DNA of 64,000 nt from Amycolatopsis sp. 2-15 (GCF_030285625.1 NZ_CP127294.1:3482001-3546000); one strand, 5' to 3'; shown: positions 25,496-34,691, counted from the stretch's first letter. Notes: generated from the letters alone by a model not told the origin. Numbers and translations: made by a program.

Positions 25496-25765
25496 AGGGC
25501 AGCTTCGCGCCGCAGGGCAGCTTCGCGCCGGAGGGGAACTCCGCACCGCGGGGCAGCTCCGCACCGCGGGGGAACCTCACACCGCGGGGGACCTCACACT
25601 GCGGGGGAACTTCGCGCCGCAGGGCAGCTTCGCGCCGCAGGGCAGCTTCGCGCCGGAGGGGAACTCCGCACCGCGGGGCAGCTCCGCACCGCGGGGGAAC
25701 CTCACACCGCGGGGGACCTCACACTGCGGGGGAACTTCACACCGCAGGGCGACTCCGCACCACGC
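25478..25765. repeat. Minisatellite B: 125-bp tandem units (two full, one partial)
   Basis: Units start at 25478, 25603 and 25728. Each is itself built of about seven 17-18-bp subunits with consensus near GGGCAGCTTCGCGCCGCA; subunits later in the unit drift to CTCCGCACCGCG and CTCACACCGCG. The array ends ten bases before the stop of the flavoprotein gene (25775). Confidence 0.88.
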
Positions 25766-25774
25766 AGCAACTCC

Positions 25775-27136
25775 TCATCGCGCCAGGGACCCGGCGTGGG
25801 TGCCGGCGAGGTGGCCGAGGCCGAGGGCGGATAGGAGGCCGTTGCCGGAGCTGTAGCCGGCGCCGCCGGTGTGGCCGCTGATGCCGGTGGCGACGCCGCC
25901 GACGGCGTAGAGGCCCGGGATGGGGCCGGTGTCAGTGGTCGGGCGGGCGTGGGCGTCGACGAGGAGGCCGCCCTGGGTGTGGAAGAGGCCGGGCACGGAG
26001 CGGACGGCGACGTAGGGCGGGTGCAGCGGGCCGAAGCCCCAATCGGTGCGGCCCCAGGTGTCCTTGGTGTCGCCGGAGGCCGCCGATGCGGCGGAAGCCA
26101 GGGTGGTGGTGAGGGCGGAACGGGAGACGCCGCAGAAGGTGGCCAGGTCCGCTACCGTCGCGCATTCGCGGGCGCCGCCCAGGGCGACGAGTTCCGCGAA
26201 CTCCTGCTCGTGGCCGGCCACGTAGTCGCGGATCGTCGTGTCGAAGACGACGTGCCAGGGGCCGGGTGTGCCGAGCACGGCGTCGGCGTAGCCGGAGTAG
26301 CCGCGGGATTCGTCGCCGAAGCGTTGGCCGGCGCCGTTCACGAGGACGCCGCCCATTTCCACCGTGGTCCACGACGTGATGGAGCCGTGGGGGTAGGCGA
26401 CGGCCGCGTAACCCTGGTAAGCCGTCGGGTTGCCCAGCCGGGCACCCAGGTCCAGGGCCCACTGCAGCGATTCGCCCGTGCTGCTGTGGGAGCCGAAGTA
26501 CTCGAAGCCGGCGATGGCCGGGGCCCACTCGCGCAGCAGGTCGCGGTTGGCTGCGAAACCGTTGCCGGCCAGCACGACGGCATGGGAGGTGATGTCGTAA
26601 GTGCCACTGCGCGGGCCGGAGACGCGCACGCCGGTGACGCGGCCCTCGTCGTCGTGGAGCAGCGCGGCCACCGGTGTGTGCACGAGCACCTCGGTGTCCG
26701 TCGCCCGCACCGCGCGCAGCAGGTCGGCGACGAGGTCGCGGCCCTTGCGTGAAGGCGGGGCGTGCAGCCGCGGCACGGAGTGGCCGACGTGTTTGTAGTC
26801 GGTGATCAAGCGCAGGTCGACGCCGTGCGTGTCGATCAGCCACTCCACCAGCGCGGCCGAACCCGTGGCGAGCAGGCGGGCCAGGTCGTCGGCGTCGTGG
26901 CTGCCGGACTGGGCGAGCAGGTCCGTCGCGAGGCGGGAGGCCGAGTCGTCGATGCCTGCCGCGGCCTGGAAGCGCGTGCCGGCGCCGGGGACGGAACCCG
27001 TGGACAACGCGGTGTTCCCGCCTGCGTGCTCGGCCTTCTCCAGCACGACCACGCCGGCGCCCGCGTCGTGGGCCGCCAGGGCGGCGGTGAGGCCGCCACC
27101 GCCGGCCCCGACCACGATCACGTCGACGTCCGTCAT
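25775..27136 (-). CDS. FAD-dependent oxidoreductase, fumarate reductase/KSTD-like flavoprotein
   Basis: A 453-residue flavoprotein with the N-terminal dinucleotide motif VIVVGAGGGGLTAALAAHDA and ending VVLEK, a central substrate domain, and a C-terminal FAD segment GLYAVGGVATGISGHTGGAG. The order matches the FAD_binding_2 family (fumarate reductase, 3-ketosteroid dehydrogenase, tricarballylate dehydrogenase). The reaction is probably a C-C bond oxidation or reduction of the pathway compound; the substrate is not evident. ATG at 27136 overlaps the previous gene's stop by four bases. It is the last gene of the six-gene catabolic operon, and its 3' end abuts the minisatellite. Confidence 0.85.
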   Translation of the reverse strand: MTDVDVIVVGAGGGGLTAALAAHDAGAGVVVLEKAEHAGGNTALSTGSVPGAGTRFQAAAGIDDSASRLATDLLAQSGSHDADDLARLLATGSAALVEWLIDTHGVDLRLITDYKHVGHSVPRLHAPPSRKGRDLVADLLRAVRATDTEVLVHTPVAALLHDDEGRVTGVRVSGPRSGTYDITSHAVVLAGNGFAANRDLLREWAPAIAGFEYFGSHSSTGESLQWALDLGARLGNPTAYQGYAAVAYPHGSITSWTTVEMGGVLVNGAGQRFGDESRGYSGYADAVLGTPGPWHVVFDTTIRDYVAGHEQEFAELVALGGARECATVADLATFCGVSRSALTTTLASAASAASGDTKDTWGRTDWGFGPLHPPYVAVRSVPGLFHTQGGLLVDAHARPTTDTGPIPGLYAVGGVATGISGHTGGAGYSSGNGLLSALGLGHLAGTHAGSLAR

Positions 27137-27822
27137 GCCGAGAGCTCCGAAAGCGAGGTGAGGATCCGGTCCGTGCTGGCGACGTCCGCGTACTTCTGCG
27201 CCATGTCGAACAAGTTGGCCTGGTGCACGGTCGGCGTGCGGTCGTACACGGCGTCGTGCGGAACGGCGACGCGGAAGTTGTACGCGAACGCATCGACCAC
27301 ACTGGACCGCACGCACCCGCTGGTGGTGCAGCCGGTGACCACGAGCGTGTCCACCGCCCGGTCGATCAGGTAACTCACCAGCGGTGTCCCGAAGAAAGCG
27401 CTCGGGTGCCGCTTCGGCAGCAGCACGTCACCCTCGGCCGGCGCGACCTCGGCGACGAACTCGTACCCCTGCAAAGGAACGTCCATGATGGACGGCACTT
27501 TCGCCCCGAGCCGCCCCGAATCGTACGACGCTTTCGGGGCCACATAAGGGTAGAGCACCGGCCAGCCCTCGGCGCGGAACGTCGTCAGCAACCGGCTGAT
27601 GTTCGCCACCGCGTCCCAGCCGGCCTGCCCGCAGCTCGTGCGGTAGTCCTCGGCCACCGACTCGAAGAACGGCTTCGGCGAGTTCCCGACGGTGCGGTAC
27701 TGCACGTCGATGATCAGCAACGCCGGACGCTCGCCCAAGCCGGCGGGCTTGCCGAACCCCGCGGCCTCGTAGCGAGCCTCGTCGTCGGCGGTGATCACGT
27801 CGGACCACGGACGGTCGCTCAC
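27133..27822 (-). CDS. Cysteine hydrolase, isochorismatase family (N-carbamoylsarcosine amidase-like)
   Basis: A 229-residue hydrolase with the catalytic triad of the family: Asp39 in LLIIDVQ, Lys in LLPKRHPSAFFGT and Cys in TGCTTSGCVRSSVVDA. The cis-peptide region before the cysteine is typical. The form of these motifs is closest to N-carbamoylsarcosine amidase and related amidases that cut linear amides or carbamoyl groups. GTG at 27822 follows GAAGGAGG. Four-base overlaps on both sides tie it to the amidohydrolase and the flavoprotein, which suggests it deamidates the ring-opened product. Confidence 0.88.
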   Translation of the reverse strand: MSDRPWSDVITADDEARYEAAGFGKPAGLGERPALLIIDVQYRTVGNSPKPFFESVAEDYRTSCGQAGWDAVANISRLLTTFRAEGWPVLYPYVAPKASYDSGRLGAKVPSIMDVPLQGYEFVAEVAPAEGDVLLPKRHPSAFFGTPLVSYLIDRAVDTLVVTGCTTSGCVRSSVVDAFAYNFRVAVPHDAVYDRTPTVHQANLFDMAQKYADVASTDRILTSLSELSA

Positions 27823-29231
27823 GCCGGAACCTCCTTCTTCGCACCGAAAGCCAGCGCGGCACGGCCACTGTTGCGCCGCGCGAGGAACTGCCCGCGCGGA
27901 CCTTGCACCGCACCGTCGCGCACGGTGAACTCGCCACCGAGAATGGTGTGCTGCACGCTCACCTTCGACTCCCAGCCCTCCCACACCGAATACGCGGCAC
28001 CGGAATGCTGGGTCGCCGCCGCGACCGTGCTCGGCCGGTTCGGGTCCACCACGGCGAAATCGGCGTCCGCGCCGATCCGGATCGCGCCCTTGCGCGGCCA
28101 CAGGCCGAACAGCTGCGCCGGACGCGTGGCAGTGAGGTCGACGAGCCGCTCCACCGGGATACCCCGGTTGAAGTGCCCTTCACTCAGCAGCAGCGGCAAA
28201 AGCGTGCCCGTGCCAGGGAAACCGGCCGACGCGCTCCACAGATCCTTGTCTTTCGCGCTGAAATGCCGCGGCACGTGGTCGGAGCCGATCACGTCGACGC
28301 GCCCGTCGGCCACGGCCTCCCACAGCGCTTCCCGGTCGTCACGCGTACGCAGCGGTGGGTTGACCTTGCCGCGCGAGCCGAGCCCGGAGTCGATGCCGAG
28401 CGTGAGGTAGTGCGGGCACGTCTCCACGAACACGTCGGGGTACTCCGCGCGCTGGCGCTCCAACGCGGAGAGCGCTTCCCGGCTCGTCACGTGCACCGCG
28501 TAGCTGGATGCGCCCACCACGCTCGCCAAGTAAGCGACCCGGCCCTCGGCTTCGGCCTCCACATACGGCGGACGCACGGCGTGCCAAGCGTCCAGGCCGG
28601 CGTCGGGGTCCTTGCTCAGCCGCTCGCGCAGCCGCCACACGAGCTCGATGTTTTCGGCGTGCTGGGCGATCATCGCGCCCGAGTCGGCGGCAGCCTGCAG
28701 GGCGTCGAAGAGGAACGAGTCGTCGTTGCCGGGCAGGTTGAGGTACGCGCCCTCGTTGCCGCGGAAGTTGGTGAACACCTTGAAGCTCGACACACCGAGG
28801 TCACGCGCGTAGTGCCCGATGTTCTCGATGTGCTCGGGCGTCACCACGCAGAAGTGGAAGCCGAAGTCGGTGTGCGCGTGCTCGGCCATCAGGTCGCGCG
28901 CGGCCGGGAACAGCTCGTCGTAGGGCTGCGGGCTCATCAGGTACGCCAGCATCGTGGTGACGCCGCCCGCCGCGGCCGAAGCCGTCTCCAGTGCGGCGTC
29001 CTCCACGGTCTTGGGCACGGAGAGGTCCTGGCCCAGGTGCACGTGGGCGTCGATGGCGCCGGGCAGGACCCAGCGGCCGGTGACGTCGACGGTCTCGGCG
29101 GCGGGCAGCTCGTCGGACGGCGCGCAGATCGCGGCGATCTTCCCGTCGCGCACGCACACGTCGACCTCGCTCAGGCCGGTGCCGGGCAGCACGACCCGGC
29201 CGTCGTGGAGTCGCAGATCGTAGGGCTTCAT
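27819..29231 (-). CDS. Cyclic amidohydrolase (dihydropyrimidinase/allantoinase-like)
   Basis: A 470-residue metal-dependent amidohydrolase: DAHVHLG (first two metal ligands), FKVFTNF with the lysine expected to be carboxylated, AQHAEN and AVHVTS (histidine ligands) and IGSDHVPR (catalytic aspartate). The family opens cyclic amides such as dihydropyrimidines, hydantoins, allantoin or imides. Residues after SFKVF differ from classic dihydropyrimidinases, so the substrate is uncertain. Start and stop overlap neighbouring genes by four bases. Confidence 0.88.
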   Translation of the reverse strand: MKPYDLRLHDGRVVLPGTGLSEVDVCVRDGKIAAICAPSDELPAAETVDVTGRWVLPGAIDAHVHLGQDLSVPKTVEDAALETASAAAGGVTTMLAYLMSPQPYDELFPAARDLMAEHAHTDFGFHFCVVTPEHIENIGHYARDLGVSSFKVFTNFRGNEGAYLNLPGNDDSFLFDALQAAADSGAMIAQHAENIELVWRLRERLSKDPDAGLDAWHAVRPPYVEAEAEGRVAYLASVVGASSYAVHVTSREALSALERQRAEYPDVFVETCPHYLTLGIDSGLGSRGKVNPPLRTRDDREALWEAVADGRVDVIGSDHVPRHFSAKDKDLWSASAGFPGTGTLLPLLLSEGHFNRGIPVERLVDLTATRPAQLFGLWPRKGAIRIGADADFAVVDPNRPSTVAAATQHSGAAYSVWEGWESKVSVQHTILGGEFTVRDGAVQGPRGQFLARRNSGRAALAFGAKKEVPA

Positions 29232-30115
29232 TCGGTGGTCCTTCCCGCGTACTTCTCGTCGAGGGCGTCGAACAGCGGCTTGCGCACCAGGTTCTGCCGG
29301 TCGGCCCAGCTGATGATCTTGTCGCCGATCTCGGTGGTGTCGCCGTGTTCCTTGAGGTGGCGCAACGCGATCCGCATCCCGGCGACGGCGCCCCGCATGG
29401 CCGTGTTGGCGTAGAGGGCGACCGAGAAACCCAGTGTGCGCAGCTCTTCCAGCGGCAGGATGGGCGTGAGCCCGCCCTCGACCATGTTGGCGATGTGCGG
29501 GCCGGGCACGGTCCGCGTGATCTCGGCCAGCTCCTCCGGTGAACCGGGCGCCTCGACGAACAGGATGTCGGCGCCGGCTTCGCGGTAGAGGTTCGCGCGC
29601 TCGCACGCGGCGGTGAGCCCCACCACGGCGCGGGCGTCGGTGCGCGCCACGATCAGGAAGTCCTCGGTGGCGCGAGCGTCGACCGCGGCCTGGATTTTCC
29701 CGACCATCTCCGACGCTTCGATCACCTCTTTGCCCGTGAAGTGGCCGCACCGCTTGGGGGAGACCTGGTCTTCGAGCTGGATCGCGGTGGCGCCGGCGCG
29801 TTCGAGCGTGCGCACGGTGCGCTGCACGCCGAGCGCGTTGCCGAAACCGGTGTCGGCGTCGACCACAAGCGGCAGGGTGACCGCGTCGCGCGTCGCCTCG
29901 ACGTGGCCCGCCAGCTCCGGCAGCGACAGCAGGCCGACGTCGGGGGCACCGAGGTAGGTGTTGGTGATCCCGGCGCCGGAGAGGTAGACGGCTTCGAACC
30001 CGGTCTCTTCCGCGACCCGGGCGGTGAGCGCGTTGGGCGCGCCTGCCAGGAGCAACGGCGCCTGGTCGCGCGTCGCCACCCGCTCGCGCAGCCGGGCACC
30101 CAGAGAGCTTGTCAC
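29228..30115 (-). CDS. Isocitrate lyase/PEP mutase-family lyase
   Basis: A 295-residue TIM-barrel enzyme with VDADTGFGN (metal aspartates) and EDQVSPKRCGHFTGKEV, whose KRCGH is the catalytic-loop signature of methylisocitrate and 2,3-dimethylmalate lyases and oxaloacetate decarboxylases. It would cleave or decarboxylate a 2-hydroxy or 2-oxo dicarboxylate. In this operon it is placed to break the carbon skeleton after deamidation; that is inference. It overlaps the amidohydrolase start by four bases and follows the GntR gene by five. Confidence 0.88.
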   Translation of the reverse strand: MTSSLGARLRERVATRDQAPLLLAGAPNALTARVAEETGFEAVYLSGAGITNTYLGAPDVGLLSLPELAGHVEATRDAVTLPLVVDADTGFGNALGVQRTVRTLERAGATAIQLEDQVSPKRCGHFTGKEVIEASEMVGKIQAAVDARATEDFLIVARTDARAVVGLTAACERANLYREAGADILFVEAPGSPEELAEITRTVPGPHIANMVEGGLTPILPLEELRTLGFSVALYANTAMRGAVAGMRIALRHLKEHGDTTEIGDKIISWADRQNLVRKPLFDALDEKYAGRTTE

Positions 30116-30120
30116 AGGAC

Positions 30121-30837
30121 TTACAACTCCTCGTCTTCCAGCCGGCCCGCGAGCCCGCTCGGGCTGTCGGGCACGGTGTTTTCGAACAGGGACAGGGCGT
30201 TTTCGAGCGAATGCTGCAGGTGCTCGTCCATCAGGCGCGCGGCCAGCTCGGCGTCGCCGCCGGCGAGTGCGCGCAGGACCTCGCGGTGCTCCTTGAAGGC
30301 GTCGCGGGCCCGGCGCGGCTGGCGCCCGGATCGGGACCGGGCGAGCTGGATCTGGTTGTTGGCGTCGGCGAAGGCACGCAGGATGGACTGGTTGCCCGAC
30401 AATGCGACCACGCGGTGGTGGAAATCGAGCTCGCCGGGATACGCGGTGTCCACATCGGACTCCAGGACCTCCTCGGTGGCCCGCAGGAGGTCGTCGAGGT
30501 CCCGCAGGTCCTCGTTGTCCGCGCGCCGTGCCGCGAGCCGAACGGCGTGGGTCTCCAGCGCGGTGCGCAGCTCGTAGAGGTCGCGCAGCTCGTCGGCGTC
30601 GAACGTGCGCACGTACGCACCGCGGTGGGGGACGACGTTGAGCAGGCCCTCACTGGCCAGCCGCTGGATCGCCTCGCGCAGCGGACCCCGGCTGATGCCG
30701 AGCGCGCGGGCGAGCTCGACCTCGTTGAGCCGCTGCCCTGGCTGCAGCTGCCCGTCGCGCACCATGGCGCGCAGCACGTCGAGGCTGCGGCCGGCGTAGG
30801 TGTCGGTGCGTCGTTCCAGAGGGGGCGGTGTCGCCAT
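30121..30837 (-). CDS. GntR-family regulator (FadR/FCD subfamily)
   Basis: A 238-residue protein with an N-terminal winged helix (LNEVELARALGISRGPLREA, then IQRLASEGLL) and a C-terminal all-helical FCD domain (LYELRTALETHAVRLAARR, DFHHRVVALSGN, FKEHREVLRALAGGD), which binds organic acids with a metal. It is in the middle of the operon it presumably controls; the candidate operator is at 32241-32275 upstream of the transporter. ATG at 30837. Confidence 0.92.
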   Translation of the reverse strand: MATPPPLERRTDTYAGRSLDVLRAMVRDGQLQPGQRLNEVELARALGISRGPLREAIQRLASEGLLNVVPHRGAYVRTFDADELRDLYELRTALETHAVRLAARRADNEDLRDLDDLLRATEEVLESDVDTAYPGELDFHHRVVALSGNQSILRAFADANNQIQLARSRSGRQPRRARDAFKEHREVLRALAGGDAELAARLMDEHLQHSLENALSLFENTVPDSPSGLAGRLEDEEL

Positions 30838-30863
30838 GTCCTGCCTTCTTCGGTTGTCGTGGT

Positions 30864-32183
30864 TCAGCTGTCGCGCAGCGCGGTGCCGCGGGTTTCCTTC
30901 ATCCGCACTGCTGCCGCAAGTGTGATCAACGCTGTCACGAGCAGGAATCCGGCCGGGGCCAGGCTGCTGCCCGTGCGGGCGATCAGCCAGGTGCAGATGT
31001 AGGGCGCGGTGCCGCCCACGGCCGTGCTGGCCAGGTTGAACCCGAGCGCGATGCCGCTGTAGCGCACGCGGGTGGTGAACAGCTCCGCGAACGTCGAGAA
31101 CGCCACCGCCATCAGCGCGGATTCGGGCAGCCCCAGCACGATCTGGGCGAGCAGTGCCGGCACGTAGTGACCCGCGTTCATCACCATGAACACCGGCACG
31201 GTCAGGATCAGCGTCGCGATCGTCGCGCCGAGGAACACCGGCCGGCGCCCGATCCGGTCGGACAGCGCGCCGAAGAACGGCATCGCCGCACACGAGACGA
31301 TCAGCGTGACGGTGGTCGACCAGAACGCCTGCTTCGGGCTGAACCCGCCCACGCGCTGCAAGTGGATCGACGCGTAGACGTAGACCACGTAGTACAGGGC
31401 GAACAGCAGGATCGACAGGCCGAGCGTGCGCACGAGCGCCCCGCGGTGCGAAGTGAACAGCTCTCGCACCGGCGCTTTCGCGACCGCACCCTGGGCGGCC
31501 AGGTTGTGGAACTGCTTCGAGTCTTCGAGCTTGAGCCGGATCCACACGCCGACGGCGCCCAGCGGCAGGCTGAGCAGGAACGGCAGGCGCCAGCCCCAGT
31601 CGGTCATCTGCTGCTTGGTGAGCACGGTCGTCAGCGTCGTGACCACGGCCGACGCGAGCAGCGCGCCGCCGAGCGCGCCGAACTGGACAGTGGAGCAGAG
31701 GAAGCCTCGACGGTGCGCCGGGGCGTACTCGGCGACGTAGGACGCGGCGCCACCGACCTCGCCACCGGCCGCGACACCCTGCACGCACCGGGCCGTGACC
31801 AGCAGGAACGCGGCCGTGCTGCCGATCGCCGCGTACGTGGGGAGCACGCCGACGGCGAACGTCGCGGCGCACATGGCGAGCACCGTGGTGGCCAGCATGC
31901 GCTTGCGGCCCAGCCGGTCGCCGAGGTGGCCGAAGATCAGGCCGCCCAGCGGACGCAGCGCGAACGCGGCGGCGAAGGTCGCCAACGTGGCCAGCAGGGA
32001 CGCGGTGGGGTCGACACCGGAGGCGAAGAAGACGACGGCGAGCACGGTCGCGAGGTAGCCGTAGATGCCGAAGTCGAAGTACTCGACGATCGAGCCGACC
32101 AGACCGGCGGCCACGACCCGGCGGTCGACGCCCGCCGTGCCGGCGGTGGCGGTGTCACCGACCGCTGACGTGCGGTTTTCCAT
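30864..32183 (-). CDS. MHS-family (MFS) proton symporter
   Basis: A 439-residue 12-helix transporter of the metabolite:H+ symporter group (shikimate, citrate, proline-betaine permeases). Marks are VGSIVEYFDFGIYGYLA at helix 1, the A-motif GHLGDRLGRKRML and RCVQGVAAGGEVGGA in helix 4. It should import a small organic acid or amide and is the first gene of the six-gene operon, so the pathway starts with uptake. Confidence 0.92.
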   Translation of the reverse strand: MENRTSAVGDTATAGTAGVDRRVVAAGLVGSIVEYFDFGIYGYLATVLAVVFFASGVDPTASLLATLATFAAAFALRPLGGLIFGHLGDRLGRKRMLATTVLAMCAATFAVGVLPTYAAIGSTAAFLLVTARCVQGVAAGGEVGGAASYVAEYAPAHRRGFLCSTVQFGALGGALLASAVVTTLTTVLTKQQMTDWGWRLPFLLSLPLGAVGVWIRLKLEDSKQFHNLAAQGAVAKAPVRELFTSHRGALVRTLGLSILLFALYYVVYVYASIHLQRVGGFSPKQAFWSTTVTLIVSCAAMPFFGALSDRIGRRPVFLGATIATLILTVPVFMVMNAGHYVPALLAQIVLGLPESALMAVAFSTFAELFTTRVRYSGIALGFNLASTAVGGTAPYICTWLIARTGSSLAPAGFLLVTALITLAAAVRMKETRGTALRDS

Positions 32184-32240
32184 GATTTCCGCCTTCCAGG
32201 CAGAACCGGGGGGACTCGGATGCGAGAACGATAGGTAGCG

Positions 32241-32275
32241 ACCTGTCTGCTGTCAACAGTTTGCAGCCGACAGGT
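32241..32275. promoter_or_regulatory. Candidate GntR operator upstream of the catabolic operon
   Basis: ACCTGTCTGCTG (32241-32252) and CAGCCGACAGGT (32264-32275) form a 12-bp inverted repeat with one mismatch; between and overlapping them lies TGTCAACA, close to the FadR-type TnGTnnnACnA core. It is 58 bases upstream of the transporter start. A CocE-type hydrolase gene begins 160 bases to the right on the other strand. Confidence 0.6.
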
Positions 32276-32434
32276 AGGACTCGGCGGGCGCTCGACGGCC
32301 ACCGATGGGTGCCGGCGTCGTCAAAACGCATCGGATCCGTTGCCCTGGCCGGAAAACTGCCGCCCACGAACGGTCGACGGCGGCTCACCCCGGCGGCGGT
32401 GCCCCGGCCACCAGCGCCGGCGTTGACTGGCCGC

Positions 32435-34297
32435 ATGCGGCCTTCGACGGCGTTCTTCGGCCTGCTCGTCCTCTTCCTGACCCAGCTCGTCTCGCCGGCC
32501 CAAGCGGCCGCCTGGTCACCAGGCCCGGCCCAGTACTCCGTGACCGAGACGAACGACGTGCCCGTCACGATGGCCGACGGCACCGTGATCAAGGCCGACG
32601 TCCTGCGGCCCGACGCGCGCGGTACGTTCCCCGTGCTGCTCGCGCAGACGCCGTACGGCCGTGCTGACCTGCACGAAGACCTGTCCTACTTCGTGCAGCG
32701 CGGCTACGTCGCGGTGATCTCCGACGTCCGCGGCACCGGCGGTTCGGGCGGGCAGTGGGTGCCGTTCGCGCCGATCGAACGGCAGGACGGCGCCGCCTTG
32801 GTCCGGTGGGCCGCGGCGCTGCCCGGCAGCGACGGCAACGTCGGGCTCAACGGCGGCTCGTACGTCGACATCAACCAACTGACCACCGCGGCTGCCGTCG
32901 GCCCTGGCTCCCCGCTGAAGGCGATCTTCCCCGTCGTCGCGGGCAACGATCTCTACCGCGACCTCGCCGCGATGGGTGGGCTGCCCAACGCCGAGTTCAT
33001 GCCGCTGTGGGAGCTGCTCACCGGGCCGCGCACGGTCACCCAGCCCGTGCTCGACGCGCTGAACAGCGGCTCACCCGCCGCACTGCTGGCGGCGCTGGCC
33101 ATCGAGCTGCAGCACCTCGGCGGGCTCGGCGCGGGCACGTTGCCCCTGCTCACGGGCGAGTTCACCTGCGGCGAGCAGGCGTTCGACGAGGACTACTGGC
33201 AGTCGCGCAACCCCGCCAACGTGCTGAGTGACGTCGTCGCGAACGGCATTCCCGCGTACCTCGTCGGCGGCTGGAACGACCTCTTCCAGCGCGGTGCCCT
33301 GATGAACTACGCGGCACTGCAGAACGCGTGGGCCGGCCGGCCCGTGACCGCGCCGATGGCCGCCGGACAGACGGCGACCAGCCGCTACCAGCTTTTGATG
33401 GGCCCCTGGTACCACGACCCGACCGGCGCGATCGACCTCCACCCGATCGAGCTGGCCTGGTACGACCATTGGCTCAAAGGTGTCGACACCGGGATCACCG
33501 ACACCACGAAACCCTTGCACACCAACGTGTTCGGCACCGACAAGTGGGTCGACACCACGACGTACCCGTTCACCGGCCCATCATCGACCACGTACTATCT
33601 CGGCGACGGCCGCACTGGCACCGCACCGCGCTCGGCCAACGACGGCACGCTGACCACCAGCCCGCCCTCGGGCAGTGGCACCGACTGGATCACCTGGACT
33701 CCGACGTCGAGCACCTGCACGCGGTCCACCGCCCAGTGGCTGGGCGGGTTCCTGCCCAACCCCGCGTGCGACACCACGAACCTCGATCGCGAACACGGCC
33801 CCGGTTCGCTCGTCTACACGTCCGCGCCGCTGACACAGCCGAGCGTGCTCGCCGGGCCGATCACCGCGTCGATCTCCGCGCAGGCCAACACCCTGGACAC
33901 GATGTGGGTGGTGACCGTGACCGACGTCGGCCCGGACGGTTCGTCCAAGCCGCTCACCGAAGGCGCGTTGATCGGTTCGCAACGCGAGACGGACTCGGCA
34001 CGCAGCTGGTACAGCCCCGACGGGAAGCTGTTGATGCCTTACCACCCGTACACCCGTCAGTCGGAGAAGTGGGTGGTACCGAACGAAATCACGCGTTACG
34101 ACGTGGAGGTGTTCCCCACGTTCGCGCAGCTCGCGGCCGGCCACCGCATCCGCGTTGTCCTGACGACGGCCGACACCCCGCACCTCACGCCGACGCTGAC
34201 CCAGCTGCCCCGCCTGCTCGGCGGCATCTACCAGGTGAAGACGCCCGCGTCTTCGATCACGCTGCCGCTGGCACCGCTCTCGGCGTTCACCGGGTGA
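32435..34297 (+). CDS. Secreted CocE/NonD (X-Pro dipeptidyl-peptidase S15) hydrolase
   Basis: A 620-residue protein with a signal peptide (about 1-24, ending AQA). The S15 alpha/beta-hydrolase domain has the nucleophile Ser142 in GGSYVDINQ, the acid in VGGWNDLFQRG and His in LMGPWYHDPTG; a jelly-roll C-terminal domain follows (LVYTSAPLTQPSVLAG onward). The usual glycine after the nucleophile's tyrosine is replaced by V-D, a departure that could alter activity. These enzymes are esterases, cocaine-esterase-like hydrolases or X-Pro peptidases; the substrate is open. ATG at 32435 was chosen for the signal peptide. Confidence 0.87.
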   Translation: MRPSTAFFGLLVLFLTQLVSPAQAAAWSPGPAQYSVTETNDVPVTMADGTVIKADVLRPDARGTFPVLLAQTPYGRADLHEDLSYFVQRGYVAVISDVRGTGGSGGQWVPFAPIERQDGAALVRWAAALPGSDGNVGLNGGSYVDINQLTTAAAVGPGSPLKAIFPVVAGNDLYRDLAAMGGLPNAEFMPLWELLTGPRTVTQPVLDALNSGSPAALLAALAIELQHLGGLGAGTLPLLTGEFTCGEQAFDEDYWQSRNPANVLSDVVANGIPAYLVGGWNDLFQRGALMNYAALQNAWAGRPVTAPMAAGQTATSRYQLLMGPWYHDPTGAIDLHPIELAWYDHWLKGVDTGITDTTKPLHTNVFGTDKWVDTTTYPFTGPSSTTYYLGDGRTGTAPRSANDGTLTTSPPSGSGTDWITWTPTSSTCTRSTAQWLGGFLPNPACDTTNLDREHGPGSLVYTSAPLTQPSVLAGPITASISAQANTLDTMWVVTVTDVGPDGSSKPLTEGALIGSQRETDSARSWYSPDGKLLMPYHPYTRQSEKWVVPNEITRYDVEVFPTFAQLAAGHRIRVVLTTADTPHLTPTLTQLPRLLGGIYQVKTPASSITLPLAPLSAFTG

Positions 34298-34691
34298 CGC
34301 GCCAGCTCTCCACGATTTCGTCGACGTCCAACGGCTTCGCGCGCAGCGGCGGGCCTTCCTGCGGCCGGCGGTGGGTTTCGCGGATGCGCTCGTTGAGGTC
34401 TTCCACGATCTCGCGCACGCGCTTCTCGGTGCGCACCGACGCCAGTTTCGCCGGCAGGTCCTGGATTTCGCGCGGGATCGCGAGTGACGGCGGCAGGAAC
34501 GAGCCCGTGTCCAGGTCGCCTTCGCGGGCGCGGCGCAGGGCCCAGTCCGTGGCGGCGTCGCGCCCGGTCGCGGGTGGCAGCGGCTTGCCTGCGCCGGGCA
34601 GGTCGTCGAACTCGCCGCGCGACTGGGCGGCGGAGATCAGGCGGTCGACCCACGAGCCGAAGGACACGCCGGGGGGTTTGCGCTCGGTCAC
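34287..34691 (-). CDS. DUF1992 protein (DnaJ-homologue-C28 conserved domain)
   Basis: A 134-residue cytosolic protein whose first half carries the DUF1992 signature (WVDRLISAAQSRGEFDDLPG, then GKPL). The rest is charged and helical. Function unknown; no J-domain is attached. GTG at 34691 has GGAGG eight bases upstream; the frame is open further but without a start signal. Its 3' end overlaps the CocE gene by 11 bases on the opposite strand. Confidence 0.88.
   Translation of the reverse strand: MTERKPPGVSFGSWVDRLISAAQSRGEFDDLPGAGKPLPPATGRDAATDWALRRAREGDLDTGSFLPPSLAIPREIQDLPAKLASVRTEKRVREIVEDLNERIRETHRRPQEGPPLRAKPLDVDEIVESWRVTR

Noticed and set aside
24993..25580. 195-residue reverse frame with GA(K/E)(L/F)P repeats, pentapeptide-like at first sight
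   Set aside because: The 55-bp unit changes the frame at each copy and the repeated residues rotate through three different sequences, so no protein is conserved.
25276..25765. Possible CRISPR array
   Set aside because: Units are contiguous and there are no unique spacers; no cas gene is near.
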